Below the pieces are notes generated by a model. That model saw nothing but the letters and a program-made list of their open reading frames with translations, was not told the origin of the DNA and did not search any database. A stretch of 12,858 nt of DNA, taken from NCBI GenBank assembly GCA_902782595.1, contig CACZNW010000050.1:1-12858 (forward strand). Direction: 5' to 3'. The stretch is from an uncultured Methanobrevibacter sp. Lineage in GTDB: Archaea > Methanobacteriota > Methanobacteria > Methanobacteriales > Methanobacteriaceae. A program made the translations under genes and the position numbers. Positions 1 through 5,463 of this stretch are shown piece after piece. Each line of letters starts with the position of its first letter. The stretch's first letter is position 1.

Positions 1-81
1 GATGCAATCGTTGAAGGTATTGAAGTTGAATACATTGTTGCTATGGGAAATATGAAAATAATGAGAACTAGAGGATCATAA
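1..81 (+). CDS. Translation initiation factor 5A (aIF5A), C-terminal end only
   Basis: This is the last 26 codons of a gene that begins before the window. The frame encodes a tail of the type VEGIEVEYIVAMG...KIMRTR, which fits the end of the C-terminal OB-fold domain of archaeal IF5A, where a G-x-E-V-E-Y strand is followed by a K-I-M-R ending. In the family, aIF5A binds the ribosome, promotes peptide-bond formation at difficult sequences, and carries deoxyhypusine or hypusine on a lysine in its N-terminal domain, which lies outside this window. The agmatinase gene begins 35 bases downstream on the same strand, an arrangement I recall from other Methanobacteriales. The call rests on a short segment plus the neighbour. 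Confidence 0.75.
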   Translation, partial: DAIVEGIEVEYIVAMGNMKIMRTRGS

Positions 82-116
82 GTTCTCAATTTATTTTCCT
101 TTTTTATAGATTGGTC

Positions 117-983
117 ATGCTTTTAAATACTTACGAACCATGGAAATTTGCATTCTCTCAAGAAACTGAGAATTTGAAGGAAAATTCATATGGAATAATC
201 GGAGTTCCATTTGACAGCACTACTTCCTATCATTCCGGTGCACGTTTGGGGCCAATTGTTGTGCGTGAAGCTTCATTTGGTTTTGAAAAATACAATACTA
301 TTTTTAATAAAGATTTAACAACTCCCTTTTATGATTTTGGAGATGTCAATGTTGTTCCTGGAAACTGCAAGGAAACTTGTGGTATAGTTGAGGATACGGT
401 AAACGAACTTTTAGAATTAAACATCAAGCCAATAATCATTGGGGGTGAACATTCTGCTTCAATCGGTGCCATCCGGGCTTTAAGTGAAAAATACGATAAA
501 CTGACGGTAATACATTTGGATGCCCACAGGGACCTTGCCTTTGATTTTGTCGGTGAAAAATATTCTCATGCAACAGTTATGAGGCGGGTTCATGAAATGG
601 GTGTGAGTCTTGTTCAAATTGGAATAAGGTCAGCTTCAATTGACGAGGAGGAATATGTGAAATCCACATATGACATTCAGACATTTAAAAACATAGATGT
701 TCACAAGCATATGGATGCCATTGAGTATTACCTGATAAATATTGATGGACCGATTTATATTTCTATAGATATGGATGTAATTGACCCTTCCATTGCTCCA
801 AGTGTAGGCAATCCCACTCCGGGGGGTCTATTTATCTCTGAAATTGAAACTATTATGGAATCATTGGCTCATAAAAATGTTGTTGGTTTGGATGTTGTCG
901 AAACCGCAAGTAACCGGTTAGGAGACAATACTGCAGTTGTTGCAGCCAAGATTATCCGTGATTTTTTAACTTTGGTTGAATAA
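117..983 (+). CDS. speB: Agmatinase (agmatine ureohydrolase)
   Basis: The product (288 aa) belongs to the arginase/agmatinase/formiminoglutamase family, cytosolic binuclear manganese hydrolases. It should cleave agmatine to putrescine and urea, feeding polyamine synthesis. All metal-ligand motifs are visible, numbered from the ATG at 117: GGEHS with H112, DAHRD with D135, H137 and D139, and SIDMDVIDPSIAP with D218 and D220. The segment GEKYSHATVMRR is also typical. An in-frame TTG at 111 would add two residues. I prefer the ATG because neither site has a convincing Shine-Dalgarno sequence and the family usually starts close to the first conserved strand. The gene follows aIF5A by 35 bases and is probably cotranscribed with it. 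Agmatinase is preferred over arginase because methanogens make putrescine through arginine decarboxylase and agmatine. Substrate specificity is not proven by sequence alone. Confidence 0.93.
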   Translation: MLLNTYEPWKFAFSQETENLKENSYGIIGVPFDSTTSYHSGARLGPIVVREASFGFEKYNTIFNKDLTTPFYDFGDVNVVPGNCKETCGIVEDTVNELLELNIKPIIIGGEHSASIGAIRALSEKYDKLTVIHLDAHRDLAFDFVGEKYSHATVMRRVHEMGVSLVQIGIRSASIDEEEYVKSTYDIQTFKNIDVHKHMDAIEYYLINIDGPIYISIDMDVIDPSIAPSVGNPTPGGLFISEIETIMESLAHKNVVGLDVVETASNRLGDNTAVVAAKIIRDFLTLVE

Positions 984-1009
984 TTTTTCATAATATATTT
1001 TTCCAAGGG

Positions 1010-1043
1010 TTAAATATAATAATACTTTTTTTTAAAAATAATA
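1010..1043 (+). promoter_or_regulatory. Candidate promoter elements of the purine permease gene
   Basis: Two AT-rich TATA-like stretches lie upstream of the permease: TTAAATATAATA at 1010-1021, preceded by purines AAGGG, and TTTAAAAATA at 1031-1040. With the usual archaeal spacing of about 25 bases, the first would start transcription near 1041, placing the downstream inverted repeat inside the leader. The second would start it inside the repeat. Which one is used cannot be told from sequence. Confidence 0.45.
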
Positions 1044-1049
1044 CTATCA

Positions 1050-1072
1050 TCGGAAAAAAATAATTTTTCCGA
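1050..1072 (+). promoter_or_regulatory. Perfect inverted repeat before the permease ribosome binding site (candidate operator or leader hairpin)
   Basis: TCGGAAAAA at 1050-1058 and TTTTTCCGA at 1064-1072 form a perfect 9-bp inverted repeat around a five-base AATAA loop. It ends one base before the ribosome binding site GAGGTG (1074-1079), which lies four bases before the ATG at 1084. As DNA it could be a repressor site over the transcription start. As RNA it could be a hairpin next to the ribosome binding site. The symmetry is seen directly. The regulatory role is inferred. Confidence 0.55.
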
Positions 1073-1083
1073 CGAGGTGTTAT

Positions 1084-2421
1084 ATGTTTGACAATTTTTT
1101 TAAATTTAAGGAAAATGGAACTGATTTTAAAACTGAAATCATTGCAGGTATAACCACATTCCTTGCTATGGCTTATATTTTAGGTGTAAACCCAGTAATC
1201 CTGGCTGATGGTGGAATGCCTGCCACCGGAGTATTTTTCGCTACTGCTGTTGCTTCTGGTGTGGCTTGTATAATTATGGGGCTAGTTGCTAAATATCCAG
1301 TTGGATTGGCTCCAGGTATGGGACTGAATGCGTTGTTTACGTACACAATCATTTTAGGAATGGGAAACACTTGGGAAACTGCTCTCGCAGCGGTATTCAT
1401 TTCAAGTATTATATTTTTAATCATTACTATTTCTGGTTTAAGGGAAGCAATTTTAAATGCTATTCCTCTTGATTTAAAACTTGGTATTGGTGCCGCAATA
1501 GGTTGTTTCTTGGCATTTTTAGGACTTAAAGGTGCAGGAATCATTGTTGCGGATCCTTCCACTTATGTGACAATGGGATCTCTTATGGCTCCTTCAGCAC
1601 TTCTTGCATTAGTGGGTATTGTAATTACTTTAATTTTATATGTAAGAAAAGTCCCTGCTTCTGTATTCATTGGTTTGGTTATAACTGCTATAATTGGTGT
1701 TATATTCACTGTATTCGGATTTGGTGCAGGGGATGCTTTAATGCCGGTTGTTCCAGCAGAATTTTTCTCAACCAACATTGATTATTCATTATTTGGCGGG
1801 TTTATAAAAGGATTCGGACAATTGTTCTCAAACATTCCGAACTTAATCATGATTCTGTTCTCTCTTGTATTTGTAACTTTCTTCGATACAACCGGAACAT
1901 TAATGGCATTGGGTAGGCAATGCGGATTTATTAATGATGAAGGACAGGCTGTAGGAATTGAAAAAGCATTTTTAGCTGATGCAGTTGGAGGTATTGTCGG
2001 TTCAATATTCGGTACAAGTACTGTTACAGCATATGTGGAAAGTGCGACAGGTATTGGAAACGGTGGTAAAACAGGTTTAACTGCTATTGTCACCGGTTTA
2101 TTATTTATCATTTCAATATTCTTCGCTCCATTAGTATTAAGTTTATTTACTTCTCCTGTTACTTGTGCAGCGCTCGTAATTGTTGGTATATTGATGATTG
2201 CACAATTAAAAGAAGTTGAATGGGATAATTTAATCGTTGCAGCTGCGGTATTTATAACCATTGTCATGATGATATTGACTTACTCTATTTCACTTGGTAT
2301 CGCTTGGGGATTCGTTGTTTATGCAATTGCAACCCTTGCCAGTGGAAAAGCAAAGCAGTTAAGTTGGGGAATCTGGGTAATGGTTATAATATTTATAATA
2401 TACTTGTTCTTCGGACTTTAA
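1084..2421 (+). CDS. AzgA/PbuG-type purine (adenine/guanine/hypoxanthine) permease
   Basis: The product (445 aa, normal for the family) is a polytopic membrane protein of the NCS2-related AzgA/PbuG group of nucleobase:cation symporters and should import adenine, hypoxanthine and/or guanine. Hydrophobic segments run through nearly the whole protein. Family signatures include the N-terminal EIIAGITTFLAMAYILGVNP (about residues 18-37), GLAPGMGLNA (74-83), the substrate-site region FDTTGTLMALG (267-277), and STVTAYVESATGIGNGGKTG (312-331). The start is fixed by GAGGTG at 1074-1079, four bases before the ATG. The gene appears monocistronic, with its own promoter region, a symmetric element before the start and a terminator after the stop. 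Adenine deaminase at 6687 supports adenine as one substrate. Exact substrate preference cannot be read from sequence. Confidence 0.93.
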   Translation: MFDNFFKFKENGTDFKTEIIAGITTFLAMAYILGVNPVILADGGMPATGVFFATAVASGVACIIMGLVAKYPVGLAPGMGLNALFTYTIILGMGNTWETALAAVFISSIIFLIITISGLREAILNAIPLDLKLGIGAAIGCFLAFLGLKGAGIIVADPSTYVTMGSLMAPSALLALVGIVITLILYVRKVPASVFIGLVITAIIGVIFTVFGFGAGDALMPVVPAEFFSTNIDYSLFGGFIKGFGQLFSNIPNLIMILFSLVFVTFFDTTGTLMALGRQCGFINDEGQAVGIEKAFLADAVGGIVGSIFGTSTVTAYVESATGIGNGGKTGLTAIVTGLLFIISIFFAPLVLSLFTSPVTCAALVIVGILMIAQLKEVEWDNLIVAAAVFITIVMMILTYSISLGIAWGFVVYAIATLASGKAKQLSWGIWVMVIIFIIYLFFGL

Positions 2422-2455
2422 ACTCACTCATGTGAGTTTATTTTTTTATTTTTTT
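2419..2455 (+). terminator. Hairpin plus T-run terminator of the purine permease gene
   Basis: TAAACTCAC (2419-2427) pairs perfectly with GTGAGTTTA (2432-2440) around the loop TCAT. The stem includes the permease stop codon and runs into a long T-rich tract at 2437-2455 interrupted by single A residues. This fits an intrinsic or poly-T archaeal terminator for the plus strand. The regulator converging from the minus strand meets an A-rich tract here, so the signal is directional. Confidence 0.75.
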
Positions 2456-2459
2456 AAAA

Positions 2460-2738
2460 TCAGTCGCTATAATCATCTTCTACTTTTTTAAGATAATATT
2501 TTCCTTTATCAGTAATGCTGTAGAATCTGTATCGCTTGTCATCTTCATTAAGACATTCTACCAGTTCTGATTCCTTCAGTGTTTTCAGATATTTGGAAAC
2601 ATGATTGCTGTTGTCATTAATATCCTTGCTAATTTTTGAGGGGATTTTATCTTCTTTTTCCAACGATTTCAATACTTTTACCCGTTTCTTAGAACGAGCA
2701 AGCAGGGATATGATGCTCATATCATCTTTTTTAGTCAT
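2460..2738 (-). CDS. Small winged-helix (ArsR-like) transcriptional regulator
   Basis: The product (92 aa) has the layout of a single-domain winged-helix DNA-binding protein: a helix with SKKRVKVLKSLE (about residues 16-27), a helix-turn-helix with IPSKISKDI followed by the recognition helix NSNHVSKYLKTLKES, and a wing with DDKRYRFYSITDKGKYYLKK near the C-terminus. This resembles archaeal ArsR/MarR-like regulators. No metal-binding cysteines are present (the only Cys, in VECLNEDD, sits before the wing), so metal sensing is not suggested. Met7 (codon starting at 2720) is an alternative start: the TATA-like ATAAATATAAATTC just upstream would place the transcript start near it. The gene is divergent from the zinc-ribbon operon, and the shared intergenic region holds two palindromes, so autoregulation and control of that operon are reasonable inferences. 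Confidence 0.75.
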   Translation of the reverse strand: MTKKDDMSIISLLARSKKRVKVLKSLEKEDKIPSKISKDINDNSNHVSKYLKTLKESELVECLNEDDKRYRFYSITDKGKYYLKKVEDDYSD

Positions 2739-2743
2739 AATCT

Positions 2744-2757
2744 TGAATTTATATTTA
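2744..2757 (-). promoter_or_regulatory. TATA-like element of the winged-helix regulator gene
   Basis: Read on the minus strand, the stretch is ATAAATATAAATTC, a plausible archaeal TATA element. It sits very close to the ATG at 2738. With normal spacing, transcription would begin near 2725, which would favour the internal Met at 2720 as start and a nearly leaderless transcript. Confidence 0.4.
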
Positions 2758-2766
2758 TGCTTTTTA

Positions 2767-2778
2767 ATAGATATCTAT
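2767..2778. promoter_or_regulatory. Perfect palindrome ATAGATATCTAT, candidate operator
   Basis: A 12-bp perfect palindrome lies upstream of the minus-strand TATA element of the regulator gene. Its centre is 18 bp from the centre of the second palindrome at 2783-2798. Short AT-rich palindromes arise by chance in such DNA, so the location and the pairing with the second site carry most of the weight. Confidence 0.4.
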
Positions 2779-2782
2779 ATGA

Positions 2783-2798
2783 TATTAGCATGCTAATA
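2783..2798. promoter_or_regulatory. Perfect 16-bp palindrome TATTAGCATGCTAATA, candidate operator
   Basis: This 16-bp perfect palindrome lies seven bases upstream of the plus-strand TATA element TTTATATT at 2805-2812, where an archaeal regulator would affect TBP/TFB recruitment. The GC-containing core AGCATGCT makes chance symmetry less likely than for pure AT. A dimeric winged-helix protein such as the divergent neighbour is a natural candidate to bind here. The function is inferred. Confidence 0.55.
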
Positions 2799-2804
2799 GC
2801 AATG

Positions 2805-2812
2805 TTTATATT
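2805..2812 (+). promoter_or_regulatory. TATA element of the four-gene zinc-ribbon operon
   Basis: TTTATATT closely matches the archaeal TATA consensus. Transcription would start near 2833, about 11 bases before the strong ribosome binding site GAGGTGAT at 2844-2851. Confidence 0.6.
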
Positions 2813-2854
2813 GTGTGTGTAACAAAATTATGATTACTGGTGTGAGGTGATGTT

Positions 2855-3349
2855 ATCAACAAAAAAATTTTCGCAATACTTCTAATCATTGTTGTTTCAT
2901 TAGTGCTTTTCATAATGCCAATCAGTTCCAATCAGGATTTTGACGGTTTATTCACAATGGATGTGCCATTGGGTCAACATTATAGTGATGTTGCATGGTG
3001 TTGGGCAAATGGGGCATTAGGTTGTGCAAAGGAATATTGGGAAGATAATGCGGGATGTGAAATTGATGGTGATGAAATAGTTATTTATTATTATAATAAT
3101 TCATTACTTGTTGAAGGTGAATCAAATGCATGGCAGCATGCAATAAATGATTTGACTACCTCCTACTTATATGAAATTTATCAAAATGATGGAGATTCAA
3201 TTCTTTTAACAAATGATATTGGAATGAGTAACATGCCTCCATATCTTATTGGTAAAGTTAACGATGATGGAAGTAAAGCTGTTTTTGTTGGTGGATATAA
3301 TCTCGATGTTTTGAAAAAGTATTCAGATTCTATCGAATTCAATAGGTGA
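2855..3349 (+). CDS. Secreted or membrane-anchored hypothetical protein, apparent ATC start
   Basis: I do not recognise the family. The reading frame is open from 2846. If translation starts at ATC 2855, it gives 164 aa beginning NKKIFAILLIIVV after the start residue: a classic signal peptide or membrane anchor with a short lysine-rich head and about 18 hydrophobic residues. The rest (about 140 aa) is acidic and probably extracellular, with three cysteines at about 49, 57 and 68. No ATG, GTG or TTG in this frame precedes GTG 2903, and starting there would delete most of the membrane segment. GAGGTGAT at 2844-2851 sits three bases before the ATC, the same spacing as AGGTGAT before the ATG of the next gene. 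The next gene follows after four bases. Possible readings are a rare non-ATG start, a recent start-codon mutation, or a sequencing error. Confidence 0.65.
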   Translation: MNKKIFAILLIIVVSLVLFIMPISSNQDFDGLFTMDVPLGQHYSDVAWCWANGALGCAKEYWEDNAGCEIDGDEIVIYYYNNSLLVEGESNAWQHAINDLTTSYLYEIYQNDGDSILLTNDIGMSNMPPYLIGKVNDDGSKAVFVGGYNLDVLKKYSDSIEFNR

Positions 3350-3353
3350 TAAA

Positions 3354-3908
3354 ATGTTAGTTCGTAATTTAGATTTTTTGTCTATACCAAAAGAATTTTC
3401 CAAAGTAGAAGTTGACATCTATGAGGAAAAGTCAATTGCATTAGTATATATTGAAAACAAAGGATATTCTTTAGTTTTAAAAAAAGATGAAAGTATTGAG
3501 TCTGTATTTTTATTAAAAACTGATATTCTTCCAAATAATGTGAATGAACATTCTGACAGGCAGGATTTCATTAATGTAATTAAAATGTTGCTTGATAAGA
3601 TATATATTGTTTCAGATATTAAAGAATATGAAAAACAGCACCCGGAGCATGTATTTTTAAGATTAATGGATATGCTAAATGAAGGAACTGATGTTGTGAT
3701 GATATCGGAAGAAACTTCTAAAACTTATTCTGATATAGAAAAAGGTTTCATAAAACTGGAAATTGATATTATGGACAACAAAATCAATGCACTGAATTCT
3801 TCAATTTCCGATGTTTCAAATAACCTCCAATCTACAGTCGACAATATTGAAGAGAATTCCTGGGGAAATAAAATAAAAAAATCTATTAATCAAAATAATT
3901 GGGGTTAA
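3354..3908 (+). CDS. Hypothetical alpha-helical protein, second gene of the zinc-ribbon operon
   Basis: The product (184 aa) matches no family I recognise. Residues 1 to about 75 look mixed alpha/beta, with strands such as SIALVYIENKGYSLVL, and the middle is helical. The last 60 or so residues (from about EKGFIKLEIDIMDNK to the end) look like an amphipathic helix or coiled coil with asparagine- and serine-rich spacing, ending in SINQNNWG. There is no signal peptide or membrane segment, so it is probably cytosolic. AGGTGAT (3344-3350) overlaps the stop codon of the upstream gene and lies three bases before the ATG, so translational coupling is likely. The downstream gene begins three bases after the stop. 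Its job must be judged from the operon, which joins it to a surface protein and two zinc-ribbon proteins. Confidence 0.85.
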   Translation: MLVRNLDFLSIPKEFSKVEVDIYEEKSIALVYIENKGYSLVLKKDESIESVFLLKTDILPNNVNEHSDRQDFINVIKMLLDKIYIVSDIKEYEKQHPEHVFLRLMDMLNEGTDVVMISEETSKTYSDIEKGFIKLEIDIMDNKINALNSSISDVSNNLQSTVDNIEENSWGNKIKKSINQNNWG

Positions 3909-3911
3909 ATT

Positions 3912-4871
3912 ATGGTTAAATGTCAAAAATGCGGATCAGAAGTTGTGGGGTCTGATTTCTGCTTTAATTGTGGCGAAAAAGTAGAAAAATATGAATCCAA
4001 TTCATTTATCTGTCCAAAATGTGGAACAAAAAATAGTAAAAATACAACATTCTGCAGTGAGTGCGGGCATAAATTAAATAATATGGGAGGTCCGACTTCA
4101 ACATATGCCCAAAAGGAATGGCAGGCACGTCATGATGAGATAATAAAAAGATATGATATTCTTGCTGAAGAATTTGGAATTAAAAATGAGGATTACTTTT
4201 TAACCAGTGTAAGAAGATTCAATAAATTGGAACAGACTACAACCAAACATCAATTTACAAATGATGTGGTTGATACTGCAGTATTTGGATTGCCTGTAAA
4301 CAGGTTGCTTAAAAGAAATTTGGGCAATGAAACAATAATTGATGGATTTTTCTTAATTAAAGAGGAAAAATTTGTTTTCATGGAAATTGATAATCGGGAT
4401 TGGCAAAAAGTAAATGCGGGAATTAACAATTTCTATTTCGATAAAATTGTTTCAATGAGAGTAACTAAAAGACTCGGTGATGAAAGTAGGTATGAGGATA
4501 TAACAAAAAGAGCTTGGACTTCTCCGAATGATATCAGAAGAGCAATTAAAAATGATATTCAATCTCTTAAAGCAACTCGTTTCAAAGACATGATTACAAA
4601 CAATGACAGTGCTGACATGTTTGATAGATTATTAATTAAATTAGTTGACAATACCTCCTATGAAATTAGATTGCCAAGCTATCAGTTTGGCCAGAATTTG
4701 GTTGATTTATTTGAAACTTTAAGGTCTAAACCACAAACTGTTGTTGTTCAAAATCAGACTGCAGAACCTTCAAAAGCACAGCAGTTAAAAGAATTTCAGG
4801 AATTACTTGAAAGCGGTGCAATAACTCAAGATGAATTTAATCAATTAAAACAGGAGTTATTGTTCAATTAA
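3912..4871 (+). CDS. Double zinc-ribbon protein with PH-like middle region and C-terminal SHOCT motif
   Basis: The product (319 aa) has recognisable modules. Two CxxC...CxxC zinc ribbons occupy residues 4-20 (C4, C7, C17, C20) and 34-51 (C34, C37, C48, C51). A helical linker follows at about 66-100. A region at about 140-275, with DGFFLIKEEKFVFMEI, FDKIVSMRV and LLIKLVDNTSYEIRL followed by a closing helix, looks like a bacterial/archaeal PH-like fold. Residues 289-317 (QLKEFQELLESGAITQDEF...) form a clear SHOCT motif, a short oligomerisation module. No membrane segment is seen, so it is probably a soluble adaptor or scaffold. The ATG is three bases after the previous stop, with only a weak GGGG upstream, so reinitiation is likely. 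Molecular function is unknown. The PH-like call is less certain than the ribbons and SHOCT. Confidence 0.85.
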   Translation: MVKCQKCGSEVVGSDFCFNCGEKVEKYESNSFICPKCGTKNSKNTTFCSECGHKLNNMGGPTSTYAQKEWQARHDEIIKRYDILAEEFGIKNEDYFLTSVRRFNKLEQTTTKHQFTNDVVDTAVFGLPVNRLLKRNLGNETIIDGFFLIKEEKFVFMEIDNRDWQKVNAGINNFYFDKIVSMRVTKRLGDESRYEDITKRAWTSPNDIRRAIKNDIQSLKATRFKDMITNNDSADMFDRLLIKLVDNTSYEIRLPSYQFGQNLVDLFETLRSKPQTVVVQNQTAEPSKAQQLKEFQELLESGAITQDEFNQLKQELLFN

Positions 4872-4880
4872 GGTGTTTAA

Positions 4881-5363
4881 ATGGTTAAATGTGGTCGATG
4901 TGGAGTTGAAATTGAGGATTCTTTTGAAATATGTCCTAATTGCGGTCATGATTTAAACAGTGTTGAGGATAAACCTCTAATTGAAACAACTAAAGATGGT
5001 ACTTGTAGTCATTGTGGTGTAAAAATTACGGATGATTCCGATTTCTGCCCTAATTGTGGCAATAACTTAAATACAGTTCAAATGTTAAAATGTTCGGAAT
5101 GCGGATCTCAGATTAATGAAAATGATTTAATCTGTTCCACATGTGGTTCAAAAATAAATTATCAGAAGTCATGTTCAAATTGCGGAAATCCATTAGATGT
5201 AGGTGCTGAATTTTGCGATGAATGTGGTCAAAATGTCAGTTCTGTTAAAAAGGATATTGTATCGGTTCCTGAAAAAAATTCGAATAATGTTACTGACGCT
5301 ATATTATCTGTTTTAATTCCTATCATTGTATTTTTTAAAGGGTTATTTGGTGGAAATAAGTAA
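4881..5363 (+). CDS. Four-zinc-ribbon protein with C-terminal membrane segment
   Basis: The product (160 aa) has four tandem CxxC...CxxC zinc ribbons: C4/C7/C18/C21, C42/C45/C56/C59, C71/C74/C85/C88 and C98/C101/C112/C115. All 16 cysteines are present. A polar linker (about 118-137) leads to a short hydrophobic stretch, about residues 139-156 (AILSVLIPIIVFFKGLF), then GGNK. This suggests a C-terminal membrane anchor with the ribbons in the cytoplasm. AGGTG (4871-4875) overlaps the stop of the upstream gene and is five bases before the ATG, so coupling is likely. Tandem zinc ribbons usually act as protein- or nucleic-acid-binding modules, and no catalytic motif is seen. It ends the operon, followed by a T-run. 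Confidence 0.87.
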   Translation: MVKCGRCGVEIEDSFEICPNCGHDLNSVEDKPLIETTKDGTCSHCGVKITDDSDFCPNCGNNLNTVQMLKCSECGSQINENDLICSTCGSKINYQKSCSNCGNPLDVGAEFCDECGQNVSSVKKDIVSVPEKNSNNVTDAILSVLIPIIVFFKGLFGGNK

Positions 5364-5381
5364 TTTTCCCAATTAATTCTA

Positions 5382-5388
5382 TTTTTTT
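5382..5388 (+). terminator. T-run, probable terminator of the four-gene operon
   Basis: A run of seven T residues lies 18 bases after the stop of the four-zinc-ribbon gene. There is no clear hairpin. Archaeal RNA polymerase terminates at such poly-T tracts, so this is a plausible but weak signal. Confidence 0.45.
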
Positions 5389-5415
5389 CAAACATAACAA
5401 TATCATTAAATATCA

Positions 5416-5437
5416 CCAAAAATATAGTTATAATATT
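5416..5437 (+). promoter_or_regulatory. Candidate promoter of the ornithine cyclodeaminase / adenine deaminase operon
   Basis: The stretch contains AAAAATATA (5418-5426) and TTATAATATT (5428-5437). If the first is the TATA box, transcription starts near 5447. The leader would then be about 16 bases and contain GGAG at 5451-5454, positioned to serve the ATG at 5464 rather than the one at 5449. Confidence 0.45.
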
Positions 5438-5463
5438 AACTAATAAAAATGGAGCATATTGTT

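Noticed and set aside
1052..1070. Possible NrpR nitrogen-regulator operator (GGAA...TTCC) upstream of the purine permease
   Set aside because: The known NrpR site has a six-base spacer between GGAA and TTCC. Here the spacer is eleven bases, so only the half-sites resemble it.
984..1083. Purine riboswitch before the permease gene
   Set aside because: The leader is too short and shows only one simple hairpin with a five-base loop, with no three-way junction or conserved loop sequences.
1173..2267. Long minus-strand open frames inside the permease gene
   Set aside because: They are antisense shadows of a clear transporter frame, have no ribosome binding sites, and encode proline-, threonine- and asparagine-rich sequence without domain features.
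2813..2820. TG dinucleotide repeat as a phase-variation tract
   Set aside because: Only four TG units are present, and they lie upstream of the coding region, too short to suggest slippage control.
2850..2885. ATG at 2850 as start of the surface-protein gene
   Set aside because: It lies inside the ribosome binding site, is in a different frame, and meets a stop after 11 codons.
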